Assembly (NCBI RefSeq): GCF_003255815.1
Contig: NW_020257756.1
Coordinates: forward strand, 2,356,289 to 2,420,288
Length of the DNA stretch: 64,000 nt
Direction of reading: 5' to 3'
From: Theropithecus gelada
Lineage: Eukaryota; Chordata; Mammalia; Primates; Cercopithecidae
The position numbers were made by a program, and so were the translations under genes. The notes under the pieces were generated by a model, which worked only from the letters and a program-made list of their open reading frames with translations, did not search any database and was not told the DNA's origin. Of this stretch, positions 11,070 to 24,043 are shown piece by piece; position 1 is the first letter of the stretch; every line of letters begins with the position of its first letter.

Positions 11070-11140
11070 GTGCCCTCTGTGCCCTGCATAGTGCCTGACA
11101 CCTCATAAGCTCTTGGAAATGTTGACTGAATGAATGAACT
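11070..11140 (+). mobile_element. L2 LINE 3'-end fragment
   Basis: The text 'ccctgcatagtgcctgaca', then 'ttgactgaatgaatgaac', is the usual L2 3' terminus in sense orientation. It is a short relic with no coding capacity. Confidence 0.6.
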
Positions 11141-12000
11141 TTTGATGGAGACTACCTTGAACATAGCAAACCAGGGTGCGGTGAGAAGCCCTCCTCAGGC
11201 TCTGGACATAGAGACATGCTGGGAATATAAGAGAAAGCCTTGAATGTAGAGCTAAGCTTGAAAGTGAGAAAAGGCACCCTTACATGCTAAAAACAAAACA
11301 AAACAAAAAACAAACAAACAAACAAACAAAAAAGCAACAGCCAGAATTCAGAATGCTGCAGAGTAGAAGCAGAACAGAATCCGAGTAGGTGGCGGGAAAG
11401 GAGACATTTTCAGCAGGATGAATTGCAAGTGAGTTTGTATCCATAGAACCTTAGAGGACAGGCAGCCATTCTATGTACCTGAGCTTTGTTTTATATCTGG
11501 ATGCAAGGCCCTGGCACTGGGGCATAAAAAGTTGCTTGATGACCGTGTGCTCTGGGAACCCCTTGTTTTGTGGATCTCCAAGGTGCCACATAAGCTGCTT
11601 TGGCTAAGTATTTTGGAGGGTAACTGATGCTAGAGACAATCCAGTAAGTCAGCGAAGGACAGGGGTCCCTGAAGTCACTTTAAACAACTGTGGTCTCTAC
11701 AGGAAACAAAGGAAAAACCAAAAATTAGCCAACAGGTTGTTTAATAAACTAAGTGTCTTATTCCAGATGAGGCTAGCCCATTTACCTCAAATGTGTAGTT
11801 TATGGATGTTTGTCATCCTGTTCTTTTTTTATTTGTGTAATGGGAAAAATTTGCAATCACAAAATACGTTCTGCAAGAGATTTCATATTTCATTAAAAAA
11901 ATTCAACAGATACATGATTGTGAGTGCTCTATATCCCAGGGTTTGGAAGAAATTTACAGTCATTATTGGGGTTCCTTCCAACTCCCTTGGGTTGTATAAG
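11141..12000. other. Non-repetitive DNA with a short (AAAC)n tract
   Basis: An A-rich AAAC/AAAAC repeat lies at 11,289-11,334. The rest shows no repeat family and no coding signature. It ends at the 5-6 bp duplication TATAAG (11,995-12,000) that borders the next LTR. Confidence 0.5.
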
Positions 12001-12162
12001 AATATGGTTTGGATTTTTGTCCCCACCCAAATCTCATGTTAAATTGGAAGAGGTTCCTGGTGGGAGGTGATTGGATCACGAAGGCTGATTTCTCCCTTGC
12101 TGTTCTTGTGGTAGTGAGTGAGTTCTCATGAGATCTGATGGGGTTTAAAAGTATGTGGCACA

Positions 12163-12464
12163 TGGCTGGGTGCAGTAGCTCACGCTTGTAATCCCAGCAC
12201 TTTGGGAGGCCGAGGGGGGCGGATCACGAGCTCAGGACATTGAGACCATCCTGGCTAACATGGTGAAACCCCGTCTCTACTAAAAATGTAAAAAATTAGC
12301 CGGGCGTGGTGGTGGGTGCCTGTAGTCCCAGCTACTCGGGAGATTGAGGCAGGAGAATGGTGAACCCAGGAGGCGGAGCTTGAAGTAAGCTGAAATTGCA
12401 CCACTGCACTCCAGCCTGGGTGACAGAGCGAGACTCTGTCTCATTTAAAAAAAAAAAAAAAAAG
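12163..12464 (+). mobile_element. AluY/AluS inside the MST LTR
   Basis: This is a full Alu from GGCTGGGTGCAGTAGCTCAC to a 17-A tail near 12,448-12,464. Its target duplication ATGTGGCACA is present on both sides (about 12,152-12,161 and 12,466-12,475). It cuts the LTR between the U3-like body and the polyadenylation region. The element is intact in layout and moderately diverged. Confidence 0.93.
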
Positions 12465-12642
12465 GATGTGGCACATCTCCCACTTTGTGCTCTCTCTCTC
12501 CTGCCACTATATGAAGAAGGTGCTTGCTTCCCCTTCACCTTCTGCTATGACTGTAAGTTTCCTGAGGCCTCCCAGTCATGCTTCCTCTTAAGCCTGTGGA
12601 GCTGTGAGTCTAGTAAACCTTTTTCTTCATAAATTGCCCAGT

Positions 12643-12913
12643 CTCAGTTTTTTTTTTGTTTTTTGTTTTTTTCATGATTTCAGCTTACTGCAACCTCTGC
12701 CTCCCAGGTTCAAGTTATTCTCCTGCCTTAGCCTCTTGAGTAGCTCGGATTATAGGTATGCACCACCAAGCCTGGCTAATTTTTGTATTTTTAGTAGAGA
12801 AGAGATTTCACCATGTTGGTCAGGCTGGTCTCGAATTCCTGACCTCAAGTAATCCACCCGCCTAGACCTCCCAAAGTGCTGAGATTACAGGCATGAGCCA
12901 CCACACCTGGCCT
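12643..12913 (-). mobile_element. Alu, antisense, inside the MST LTR, internally shortened
   Basis: The T-rich tail is followed directly by 'catgatttcagcttactgca', so the part of the right arm nearest the tail is missing. It ends 'ccaccacacctggcct'. It lies about 180 bp from the plus-strand Alu in the same LTR, giving a closely spaced inverted Alu pair. Confidence 0.9.
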
Positions 12914-12953
12914 CAGGTAGTTCTTTATAGCAGCGTGAAAACAGACTAATACA

Positions 12954-13690
12954 TATAAGAAGAAAGGCGGCTTAGTGGTGTCTTACTTTATGGGGAGGAT
13001 CATCCAGCCTCAGTCCAGCATGGTCACAGCTGGCATCTGCTCTGCCCAAGCTAGGTGCCTTGGTAGCAAGCAGCTCTGTGACTTCTGGGCTAAGCTCAGG
13101 CACAAGAAACTTGCCCAGTTCTGAGAGCCCCACATTCAGAGGCCTGACCTGAGTGAGCCTTGACTACTTCCATTCCTTCCTTTCCTGTAGCATAAAATAC
13201 GGAGAGGAAACACACAGTATAGTATTTCAAAATACTATCCTGCCCCACCTATAGGATAGGGATAATGACATCTGTCCTACTCTCCCTTTCTCAAAGGTGT
13301 TGACAGGATTGGGTGAGCTGGGTCTGCGCGAACACTTTTTCAGTTATAAAATGGTGGATGCTGCAGGAGCCGCAGCTCCTATGGGGGCTGAGACCTGTGG
13401 AAGATGCCATGTGGGGTCTGACATTGTCCACCCTAAGAGTTTTCCTCCAGCATCTAATGCATGCTTGTTTCCTTAGGTTGAACACCAGATGACCTAGAGG
13501 TGTTCATTTGTGTTTAGGGATTGTGTTGTCCAAAAATACATGCCTTCAAATCCTAGAATCACGTTCACTGAGGCGAGGCAGTCTTATGATGAAAGCATCT
13601 GAGAATGGAGTCCCGTGGAGTGAACGATGTTGTCATGTTTCAGATTGCTTTCGCAGTCCATGCCATGTTTGCATTAAAAGGATGGGTCAG
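12954..13690. other. Non-repetitive DNA with a degraded MIR-like patch
   Basis: The part at 13,240-13,350 ('gatagggataatgacatctg', 'caaaggtgttgacaggatt') looks like a worn sense MIR. The remaining sequence has no recognised feature and no gene. Confidence 0.4.
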
Positions 13691-14011
13691 GGGCCAAGAG
13701 TGGTGGCTCTCGCCTGTAATGCCAGCACGTTGGGAGACCTAGGCAGCAGGATCACTTCAGCCCAGGAATTTGAGATGAACCTGGACAACATAATGAGACC
13801 CCATCTCAACAAAATAAATAAAAATAAATAAGTAAGCTGGGCGCGGTGGCAGTGCCTGTAGCCCAGCTACTTTGGGGACTGAGGTGGGAGGATCACTTGA
13901 GCTTGGAAGGTTGAGGCTGCAGTGAGCTATAAGTAAACCACTGCACTCTAGCCTGGTGACAGAGCAAGACCTGTCTCAAACAAACAAACAAACAAAAAAA
14001 CAAAAAAACAA
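13691..14011 (+). mobile_element. AluJ-type element
   Basis: The dimeric layout runs from 'ggggccaagagtggtggctc' to an (AAAC)n-rich tail at 13,978-14,011. Many substitutions from consensus suit an old J subfamily copy. An imperfect target duplication AAAAGGATGGGTCAG / AAAAGGATGAGTCAG flanks it at 13,676-13,690 and about 14,012-14,026. Confidence 0.9.
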
Positions 14012-14177
14012 AAGGATGAGTCAGAGATGTTGCCTGTACTATTTAAATGGTTCCTCCTGCTCACTTTTTTTTCTCTCTGTATTTTTCTCTCTTCCTTTTC
14101 TTTTTATTCCTGGAAAATTTATAATTGAATTCAAGTTAATCTGAATATGTGACTCCCCATATTAGAGAGAATCACAA

Positions 14178-14400
14178 GGTTTGATATCAAAAGACTTGGC
14201 TTCAGGTTCCAGGTCTGCCACTTACATGCTGAGTGACCTTGAGCAATCTTCAGCCTTTCTCAGTGGCTTGTTTCTAACCTGAAGACTTTGGGCTGACAAT
14301 GCTGATCTCTCGGTGGGAATGAAAGGCAACAGTGAGGTCATATGTGTGGAAGCACGTTGCGAATGTAAACTGCTTGACAGGAGTTAGTTATTGTGGCTGA
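14178..14400 (+). mobile_element. MIR SINE
   Basis: Sense MIR core: 'ccaggtctgccacttacatg' followed by 'ctgagtgaccttgagcaatc', a degraded 'cctcagttt' region, and a tail near 'gaatgtaaactgcttgacag'. It is an old mammalian-wide SINE with no promoter function inferred. Confidence 0.75.
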
Positions 14401-14559
14401 TTGTGCTTTTTTGCTGTTTTTGACCTGTATCTTTAATATCCTGTGACTGCTGGACAATCAGCAGCTGGTTAGACAGTCTTTTGTCCCTCACCCAAGAGTT
14501 TTGGAATGATAAAAAAAACAAATTAGCTCTTAAATCCATGGAAAGTAAAAGCTGTGTTT
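14401..14559. other. Short non-repetitive stretch
   Basis: Nothing recognised between the MIR and the next Alu. A small A-rich run occurs near 14,512. Confidence 0.4.
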
Positions 14560-14868
14560 TTGTTTGTTTGTTTGTTTGTTTGAGATAGAGTCTTGTCCCA
14601 TCTCCCAGGCTGGAGTGTAGTGGTGTGATCTTGGCTCACTGCAACCTCTGCCTCTCAGGTTTGATCAATTCTCCCAGCTCAGCCTTCTGAGTAGCTGGGA
14701 TTACAGGTGTGTGCTTCCATGCCTGGCTAATTTTTGTACTTTTAGTAGAGACGGGGTTTCACCATGTTGCCCAGGCTGGTCTCGGACTCCTGGCCTCATA
14801 TGATCCACTCGCCTCAGCATCCCAAAGTGCTGGGATTACAGATGTGTTGCCACCTCACCCTGCCAAAA
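14560..14868 (-). mobile_element. Alu, antisense, overlapping the left arm of the inverted duplication
   Basis: A (TTTG)n tail at 14,560-14,580 is followed by a complete antisense Alu. Its 5' portion (about 14,798-14,868) is also present, reversed, at 16,463-16,536. So the duplicated unit included part of this Alu, which marks the break point on that side. Confidence 0.9.
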
Positions 14869-15342
14869 TTAGTATTTTGAGTTTCTTGTACTGACTGGGG
14901 ACACTGTTTAAGAGTCTGTTTAAAACTCTCCAGGGAGCACAGGTCTCCCCTAGGCTCCCTCTAACCTGAGGAAAAGGGGCTTTGAGGAGGGTGTAGGGCT
15001 AAATGGGTTTCCAGGGATACACCTGGGCTGCAAGGCTCCAGGGCAGGGGTGTGGGAATGGTGGTGGGGCCAGCAGGTTACAGCCTCGGAGCTGACTGCCA
15101 CTCTCCCCTGCTAGCCTGTGAGGCTGGTGTCATAGGAAGGCCTGAACTGCTTCCAAGTTGGTCCAAGTTACTTGGAGGGACTCTTGCCCTCTGACATCTG
15201 GGGGCTGGATAACAACAGAATTTATTATTCAAACCTGGACATGAGTGGGAAAGGGTCTGTTATGAATACTTACACAGGACTGGCCCAGGCAAACCAAGAC
15301 AGGGGTCACCCTACCCAAGAGTATGGTTTAGGGAAGACCCTT
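14798..15342 (+). repeat. Inverted duplication, left arm
   Basis: From about 14,798 to 15,342 the sequence is the reverse complement of 15,972-16,530. Over the non-Alu part (about 14,900-15,342) I count roughly 11 substitutions and one 10-bp indel in about 450 bp, near 97% identity. An open frame starting ATGGAGGGACTCTTGCC-like text near 15,172 (protein start MEGLLPSDIWGLDNN) is shared by both arms for about 50 residues. I do not recognise this sequence as a gene, and the non-Alu part matches no repeat family I know. Confidence 0.92.
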
Positions 15343-15379
15343 CTCTTGGTCCTCTTTCTCTTGATTTCCTTTTTCTTTT

Positions 15380-15692
15380 ATTCCTTTTTTTTTTTTTTTT
15401 TTTTGAGATGGGGTCTTGCTCTGTCACCCAGGCTGGAGTACAGTGGTGCAATCATGGCTCACTTGCAGCCTCGACTTCATGGGCTCAGGTGATTCTCCCA
15501 CCTCAGCCTCCTGAATAACTAAGACTACTGGCGTGCATGACCATGCCCGGCTAAATTTCTTTGTATTTTTTGTAGACTTGGGGTTTTGCCCTGTTGCCCA
15601 GGCTGGTCTCAAACTCCTGGGCCCAAGCAGCCCTCCCACCTCGGCTCACACCTGTGCTGGGATTACAAGTGTTAGCCGCTGTGCCTGGCTTT
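15380..15692 (-). mobile_element. Alu, antisense, in the spacer of the inverted duplication
   Basis: A long T run (about 15,386-15,405) is followed by 'gagatggggtcttgctctgt', the two monomers, and an end at 'gccgctgtgcctggct'. It lies wholly within the 630-bp spacer, so it separates the arms. Diverged J/S type. Confidence 0.92.
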
Positions 15693-15971
15693 CCATTTTC
15701 TTCACATCTTTCCACCGAGTGGTGAGACCCTAAGAGCTAAGAGAAAAGTGGACCCAGGGAAGAGGCCACGAGGGGTCTCCCAACCTGGGCTTCTGGTCCA
15801 GGTGCAGCAGAATTAGGCATTTCACATAAGGCTTTCTGTAAATACTTAGAGTCATCAGCAGTGAGCCCTTGACTGCCCTTGTCTTCCATCCTCCTCAGGT
15901 GCCCAGCTGGAGCTGAGGCTGGCTGTGGTAGGATGGGTACCAGAGGTCCTCATTTCCATTTCATTCATCAC
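15693..15971. other. Unique spacer between the Alu and the right arm
   Basis: No repeat family recognised. On the minus strand it continues the open frame of the right arm (95 codons, 16,142 to 15,855), so it and the right arm look like one continuous ancestral segment. There is no splice signal that I would rely on. Confidence 0.45.
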
Positions 15972-16530
15972 AAGGGTCTTCCTTAAACCACACTCATGGG
16001 TAGGGTGACCCCTGTCTTGGTTTGCCTGGGCCAGTCCTGTGTAAGTATTCATAACAGACCCTTTCCCACTCATGTCCAGGTTTGGATAATAAATTCTGTT
16101 GTTATCCAGCCCCCAGACATCAGAGGGCAAGAGTCCCTCCAAGTAACTTGGACCAACTTGGAAGCAGCTCAGGCCTTCCTATGATACCAGCCTCACAGGC
16201 TAGCAGGGGAGAGTGGCAGTCAGCTCCGAGGCTGTAACCTGCTGGCCCCACCACCATTCCCACACCCCTGCCCTGGAGCCTTGCAGCCCAGGTGTATCCC
16301 TGGAAACCCGTTTAGCCCTACACCCTCCTCAAAGCCCCTTTTCCTCAGGTTAGAGGGAGCCTAGGGGAGACCTGTGCTCCCTGAAGAGTTTTAAACAAAC
16401 TCTTAAACCCTGCTGCTAACAGTGTCCCCAGTCAGTACAAGAAACACAAAATATTAACTTTGGGTAGGGTGAGGTGGCTCACGCCTGTAATCCCAGCACT
16501 TTGGGAGGCAGAGGCAGGTGGATCACATGA
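15972..16530 (-). repeat. Inverted duplication, right arm
   Basis: Reverse complement of 14,798-15,342. The interior is near-identical to the left arm. The outer 110 bp (AluS-like 5' piece and the adjoining 'gaaacacaaaatattaact') is clearly more diverged. The outer end stops within Alu sequence at about 16,530 and joins unrelated DNA. Confidence 0.92.
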
Positions 16531-16536
16531 TCCACC
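16463..16536 (+). mobile_element. Alu 5' fragment in the right arm
   Basis: Only the first 70 or so bases of an Alu are present (from about 'gggtgaggtggctcacgcct' to 'ggtggatcacatgatcc'). No tail or target duplication is seen. It is part of the duplicated segment rather than an independent insertion. Confidence 0.85.
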
Positions 16537-16555
16537 ATGTCAAATAATAATTTAT

Positions 16556-16800
16556 AAGAACTAACATTTATTAAACACTTATAATGAAAGCTTGCTAAGA
16601 AGTTTATGTGGATTATCTGACTTCATCCATGCAACCATCCCTCTAGGGGAGTTATTATTGTGTCCATTTTGCAGATGAAAAAGCTGAGGTTGGGAGGATA
16701 AGTTGCCAAGCTCTCACAGCCAGTAAGTGGCAGATCTGGATTTGAATTTGGGGTCTGCCTCGAGAACAAGCTTTTAACCATGATACTGTCAGCCACAGCC
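16556..16800 (-). mobile_element. MIR SINE, antisense
   Basis: Antisense MIR order is visible: 'aactaacatttattaaacac', 'ccattttgcagatgaaaaag', 'cacagccagtaagtggcaga', then 'gatttgaatttggggtctgc'. Old, non-functional copy. Confidence 0.85.
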
Positions 16801-17151
16801 CCATCTGGAAGGAGCTTACTGCCCGGGAGAGACAGTGAAGGACACTTTGCTGTAGCTCTCTAATAGAGATATATCCACGTCAGAATAGGGGTACAGACAG
16901 GGAGTGACTCCTCTTGCTAGGAGGAGCTGAGCAAGCTGCAGGAGTGACATTTTTAGCTTCCTCATCTTGGCTACACTGTCTTGCTTCTGCCTGGCTTCGG
17001 CTTGCTTCCTCTCACTCTCTGCTGCTTACTCACCTCACAGTGTAACTAGGCTTCCCTGTGACTCCTCTCACCTCTTCCTAAAGGTGGGCAGTTTTCTTTT
17101 GCTGAATGTCTGGAAATATGCCAATGCAGAGGTAACTCAAAAAGCCAACTA
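16801..17151. other. Non-repetitive DNA
   Basis: No repeat or gene recognised. It ends with GCCAACTAAG, part of the target duplication of the next Alu (the partner is near 20,290). Confidence 0.45.
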
Positions 17152-17288
17152 AGGCTGGGTACAGTGGCTCACACCTGTAATCCCAAAACTTTTGGAAGAC
17201 AAGGCAGGCAGATCACTTGAGGCCAGGAGTTCAAGACAAGCCTGGCCAACATGGTGAAACCCTGTCTCTACTAAAAATACAAAGATTA
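17152..17288 (+). mobile_element. AluS 5' half, split by an L1 insertion
   Basis: Alu from GGCTGGGTACAGTGGCTCAC through the left arm to 'ctctactaaaaatacaaa'. Its continuation is at about 20,119-20,281. The outer target duplication (about GCCAACTAA / GGCAACTAAA at 17,143 and 20,290) shows the two halves were once one element. Confidence 0.9.
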
Positions 17289-17301
17289 ATCTTTTCAAAA
17301 A

Positions 17302-20118
<2,817 letters not shown>

Positions 20119-20281
20119 AAAAAAATACAAAAATTAGCCGGGCGTGGTGGCGCACCTGTAGTCCCAGCTACTCAGGAGGCTGAGGGACAAGAATCCTTTG
20201 TACCTGAGAGGGGGAGGTTGCAGTGAGCCGAGAATGTGCCACTGTACTCCAGCCTGGGCGACACAGTGAGACTCTGTTTCA
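20119..20281 (+). mobile_element. AluS 3' half, after the L1
   Basis: The Alu resumes at 'aaaatacaaaaattagccgg' and runs to 'gtgagactctgtttc' with a short tail. It completes the element begun at 17,152. Confidence 0.9.
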
Positions 20282-20729
20282 AAAATAAGGCAACTAAAGG
20301 GAGACATTTATGAAGACTTTCTGATATTCTGTGTGAAAATATTTTCACACATTCACTGGGGATGCCTTCCCAACTAATTTCCAGTGGAACTCAGGGCTGG
20401 CAATATGCTTTAAATGCTTGACCATTCTAGGCTTAAATAAGTAATGCATCGAAACAACAGCAAAAATAGATACTTGCAGCAGAAATTTTGGTACAAAATT
20501 GGGCTTGTAGCAAACATTTGTGTAGTCTTTGTTTGTTTGAAGTAAGAGATGCGTCAGACTGGTGGAAGACAACTGATACTTATCAAAGCATGTCAGTTAG
20601 GCTATTTGCTAAAATTCAGATACCTGCACTCAATCCAAGAATTCTTATTCTCAAATAAGATTTTGGGGGTGGTGGAGTCCAGGAATCTGTATTTAAAAAG
20701 ATTTCAGACGATTTAAAAAAAATGCCAAC
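20282..20729. other. Non-repetitive DNA with MER5-like remnant
   Basis: A 22-bp perfect palindrome occurs at 20,330-20,351. The stretch 20,610-20,705 ('cagatacctgcactcaatcc', 'gaatctgtatttaaaaagat') resembles part of a MER5-type hAT element cut by the next Alu. No gene seen. Confidence 0.4.
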
Positions 20730-20996
20730 TAGGCAGGGCACGGTGGCTCACGCTTGTAGTCCCAGCACTTTGGCCGAGGCAGGCAGATCACCTAAGGTCA
20801 GAAGTTCGAGACTAGTCTGGCCAACATGGCGAAACCCTGTCTCTAAGGGGTGGCGTGCACCTGCAATCCCAGCTACTCAGGAGGCTGAGACATCACTTGA
20901 AACCAGGAGGCGGAGGTTGCAGTGAGCCGAGATCATGCCACTGCACTCCAGCCTGGGTGACAGAGCAAGACTCTACCTCAAAAAAAAGAAAAAAAA
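20730..20996 (+). mobile_element. Alu with internal deletions
   Basis: Starts GGCAGGGCACGGTGGCTCAC and ends at a tail of A with one G near 20,981-20,998. Pieces are missing after 'cctgtctcta', where the middle A-rich linker is lost, and before 'catcacttgaaaccagga'. The target duplication AATGCCAACTA lies on both sides (about 20,719-20,729 and 20,996-21,006). Confidence 0.9.
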
Positions 20997-21006
20997 AATG
21001 CCAACT

Positions 21007-21317
21007 AAAGTTTGAGATCCATTACTTTTCATAAATTAATCTAGCCATTCAATATTTAATAAACCCTGTGATCTGCCAGTTGTGTTTTTTTTTTTTTTTG
21101 ATTCCTCAGCTCTTTGAATTCTCTGCCAGTCATTTTATGGCTTATAATGACATGATCTCTTCATTTCAAGGACTCAGATGTCAGTGAGAGACATATTAGG
21201 AAGGTCCACAGAGCAGGCAGGTTATATTATCTAACCACTTTAGGAATTCTGGAATCTCCTGGCTGATCTTCGAGGTATGAGACTCTGTAATTAGAACCTT
21301 TTAAATAAGTTCTTTGT
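21007..21317. other. Non-repetitive DNA with a T run
   Basis: A T run of about 14 at 21,086-21,099. No element with ends is recognised, and there is no gene. Confidence 0.4.
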
Positions 21318-21530
21318 AGCCTGGGCAACATAGTGAGACCCCATCTCTACAAAAAATTTTTTAAAAATTAGGTGGTGCATGCCCGTAAACCCAGCTACAT
21401 GGGAGACTGAGATGAGAGAGGATTGCTTGAGTACAGGTATTCAAGGCTGCAGTGAGCTGTGATTGTGCCACTGTAGTCCAGCTTGGGTGACAGAGTGAAG
21501 TGACACTCTGTCTCAAGAAAAAAAAAACAA
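21318..21530 (+). mobile_element. AluJ-type element, 5' truncated
   Basis: It begins at the middle of the left arm ('gcctgggcaacatagtgaga') and runs through the right arm to an A-rich tail at about 21,519-21,530. The divergence suits an old J copy. Many substitutions, no reading frame. Confidence 0.85.
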
Positions 21531-22799
21531 CAAAAAGGACTCCTTGGAAAAAATTTTGGAGGGGAGTTGTTCTGTCTGTCATTTTGTGAAACAGAGAGAT
21601 TATACTCTCACAGCAGGGCCGAAAGTGACCCCTGAATTCTACAGGAAGTGAGCAGGGTAGGCAGGGAACGGCACCAAGGACCAAGGAGTCTGGATTGTGC
21701 TATTGAGCCCTGGGCTGGAGTTGATTGGGAGAGGTATCTGGTGCTGTCTAGCAAGTGTCCCTTAGCTTGGTGTCAGATGCCAGGGGAGCTTAAAAATACA
21801 CAAAAGAGCCAAACTTCCCTTTTGTGGGAGTTCTAGCTGGGTGGGAATCTTTTCCCACCATGATAAGAGAGAAGCAGCTGCCTTAGCAGTGAGGGGAAGG
21901 CCACATAGGGCTTTTGATTTGCATGTGTCCACAGGCATCAGTTCAGTTCAATGAGCTGATGAAATTGATTTTCTCACTGCATTGACTGGTTGTCAAACTG
22001 AATTGCTGTGGTGATTGGCTGGTTCAGCATCTTGCAGATATAGCCACCAACTCCAATGACTCGATCACATTCTAAAAAATGAATTTCATAAAGATTCTGT
22101 TTCTTTTTTAAACCAAGTTTCAATTCACTTTGAGAAAGCTGGGCATTTGCTAAAATGTAGGGTAAAAAACCCTCTTACTCAATGACATTGACAAACACTT
22201 GGTATAAAACATACAAGGTTTCACATAATAATTAATTTGGTTGAACTTTACTGTGCTTTGACTTTGAGACTAGTATGAGTGATAACTAAATAAGTTAAAT
22301 ATATTCTACTTTGCATTCAACAGGTTTGCGGTGTTTTTTTCTATCTGTTACAACTATCTTCAAATTTGTGAGTCACACTATCAACCAAAGGTTGGGACAA
22401 AATTGTGCAGGACCTTCAATGCTAATCAAGAGGATAGTTTTTCCACAAAACACAATTTTTTGCCTGAATTGTTAAACACTATTTGCAATTTTCAAAGTCT
22501 GTGTAGAAAACAAATAGAGTCTGCCTTCAAGTAGGACATGCATGATAAGAACTCTCAAATGATATTAGCAACACTCATATAGCATTAGTGAAATCCCTGT
22601 CATTAGTAAATGTTATTTTATATAAAAAAGTTGATAATAGGGTACAAAGATGCTAATATGATTAGGAGATGAGCTGATAATGGGAATTTTTTTTTCATAT
22701 GAATGATTTTCATTCATCAACAGCAAAGCTGATCTCCCTAATATGATATGATATTATAATAAAACCCAGGCAGAGAGTCAGCAGTGAAATTTATGGTGC
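21531..22799. other. Non-repetitive DNA
   Basis: No repeat with recognisable ends and no coding signature. An 8-bp hairpin (ATGAATGA / TCATTCAT) lies near 22,699-22,717. Confidence 0.45.
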
Positions 22800-23250
22800 A
22801 AAAGAAAAGTCAATAGCATTATAAATCTTATAAACTGATTATATTTCAGCTGTCAATGTTCTTGGCTGGGAAATCTCCTTTAATACCTGTGTCTTAGTCC
22901 TATTTACTTTAGTGATACTGAGCAAGGAAATGAAATGGATTTAAATCTTTATCTTAAGGATAACTTTAATGAGTGACAGTCAATTCCACATGGCCTGATG
23001 GGTACAGATCTGCCACCTTTGCTTGGCTACACTCCCATCCAATTAAATGCATATTTAAATGTAAGTAGTAGGCAGGGTGGAGTCAGTGGAATTTAAATAG
23101 AAACCCACAGATATAAACCAAGTTTTCTGTGATACAATGGCTTTAAGCAGTAAATGTCTACCTGAAGGTGTGGGATAGCCATTTGAATATCATCAAAGGA
23201 TTACTAGCAGGCTTGTATCATGGATTAGAAAAGGGAAACCCTTCTTTTGA
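22800..23250. other. Non-repetitive block with homeobox/POU-like motifs
   Basis: Contains 'ccaattaaatgcatatttaaat' type text at about 23,038-23,059, which includes ATGCATAT and TAAAT cores. This could be a conserved non-coding element, but conservation cannot be judged from one genome. No exon features seen. Confidence 0.25.
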
Positions 23251-24043
23251 ATGGAAATGTAGTCTAGTCAATGAGGCTTTTTGGAAGAGTATCTCCTTAG
23301 AGAGAGGGGGCAAAAAGCGATGAGATTCCGTTGAGCCATTCAATCATTCAACTACAATTTCTTGAGCTTAAGCAAAAATTCAGTATATAAGCAATAATGT
23401 CAGAGTAGTGACTGGAGGGCTTCCCTGACTATCAGTGCTTTGGAGGAATTCTCCAAGGGACCTGGAGTCCTAGCAAGCTGTTTCTCGTTTGGTGTTACTA
23501 ACAGAATATAAAATGTACCAACAGGAATGTAAAATGATGGCTCTCTCTTCTAGCTTATAAATTAAGAAAGAGCATATAAAAGTTGCTCTCAAAAGTAACA
23601 AATACTGCAGTAAGATATGAAAGTCTTAGTGTGAGTCTAATTTCAGTGTCTAATGCCTTGTCTATAAATCTGTTGTTCAACATTATTAATATATAGCACC
23701 AAACATGAGAATGATAAGTACAGGCAGCTCAGCAAATTTGTATGTATAGACAAAGGACTGGGAGAAATACCATTACTGAAAATGCTTTGTGCATTGAGGT
23801 CTTAATATATAACAAGACCTACTGCAGTGTGGAATGCAGAAGTAGGCAGATCCTTCCAGCAGCCTTTAAAAAAAGCTTTATGTTGGGGACACCAGGAGAA
23901 CTTTGTTAGAACTTTAATTTACCTCTATTTTACCTTTACCGTGACATGCCAGAGGTGTGTCCCCCAGAGGGAGGCCTGTTCATTTAACTTTTATAAATAT
24001 TTTCACCTTCAGGGGTTCCAAAACACTTTATAAAGTAGATTTC
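23251..24043. other. Non-repetitive DNA
   Basis: No repeat or gene recognised. A 68-codon plus-strand frame at 23,827-24,033 has no family resemblance. Confidence 0.4.

Larger units (their letters stand above)
12001..12953 (+). mobile_element. MST-type MaLR solo LTR, split by two Alus
   Basis: The LTR is read in three pieces, at 12,001-12,162, about 12,463-12,642 and 12,914-12,953. Joined in order they give the standard MST sequence, from 'atatggtttggatttttgtc' to 'gtgaaaacagactaataca'. TATAAG sits at both outer borders (11,995-12,000 and 12,954-12,959) as its target-site duplication. There is no internal retroviral region. Two Alus inserted later in opposite orientations. Confidence 0.9.

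Noticed and set aside
22699..22717. 8-bp hairpin ATGAATGA / TCATTCAT
   Set aside because: Too short to stand out from chance in AT-rich DNA.
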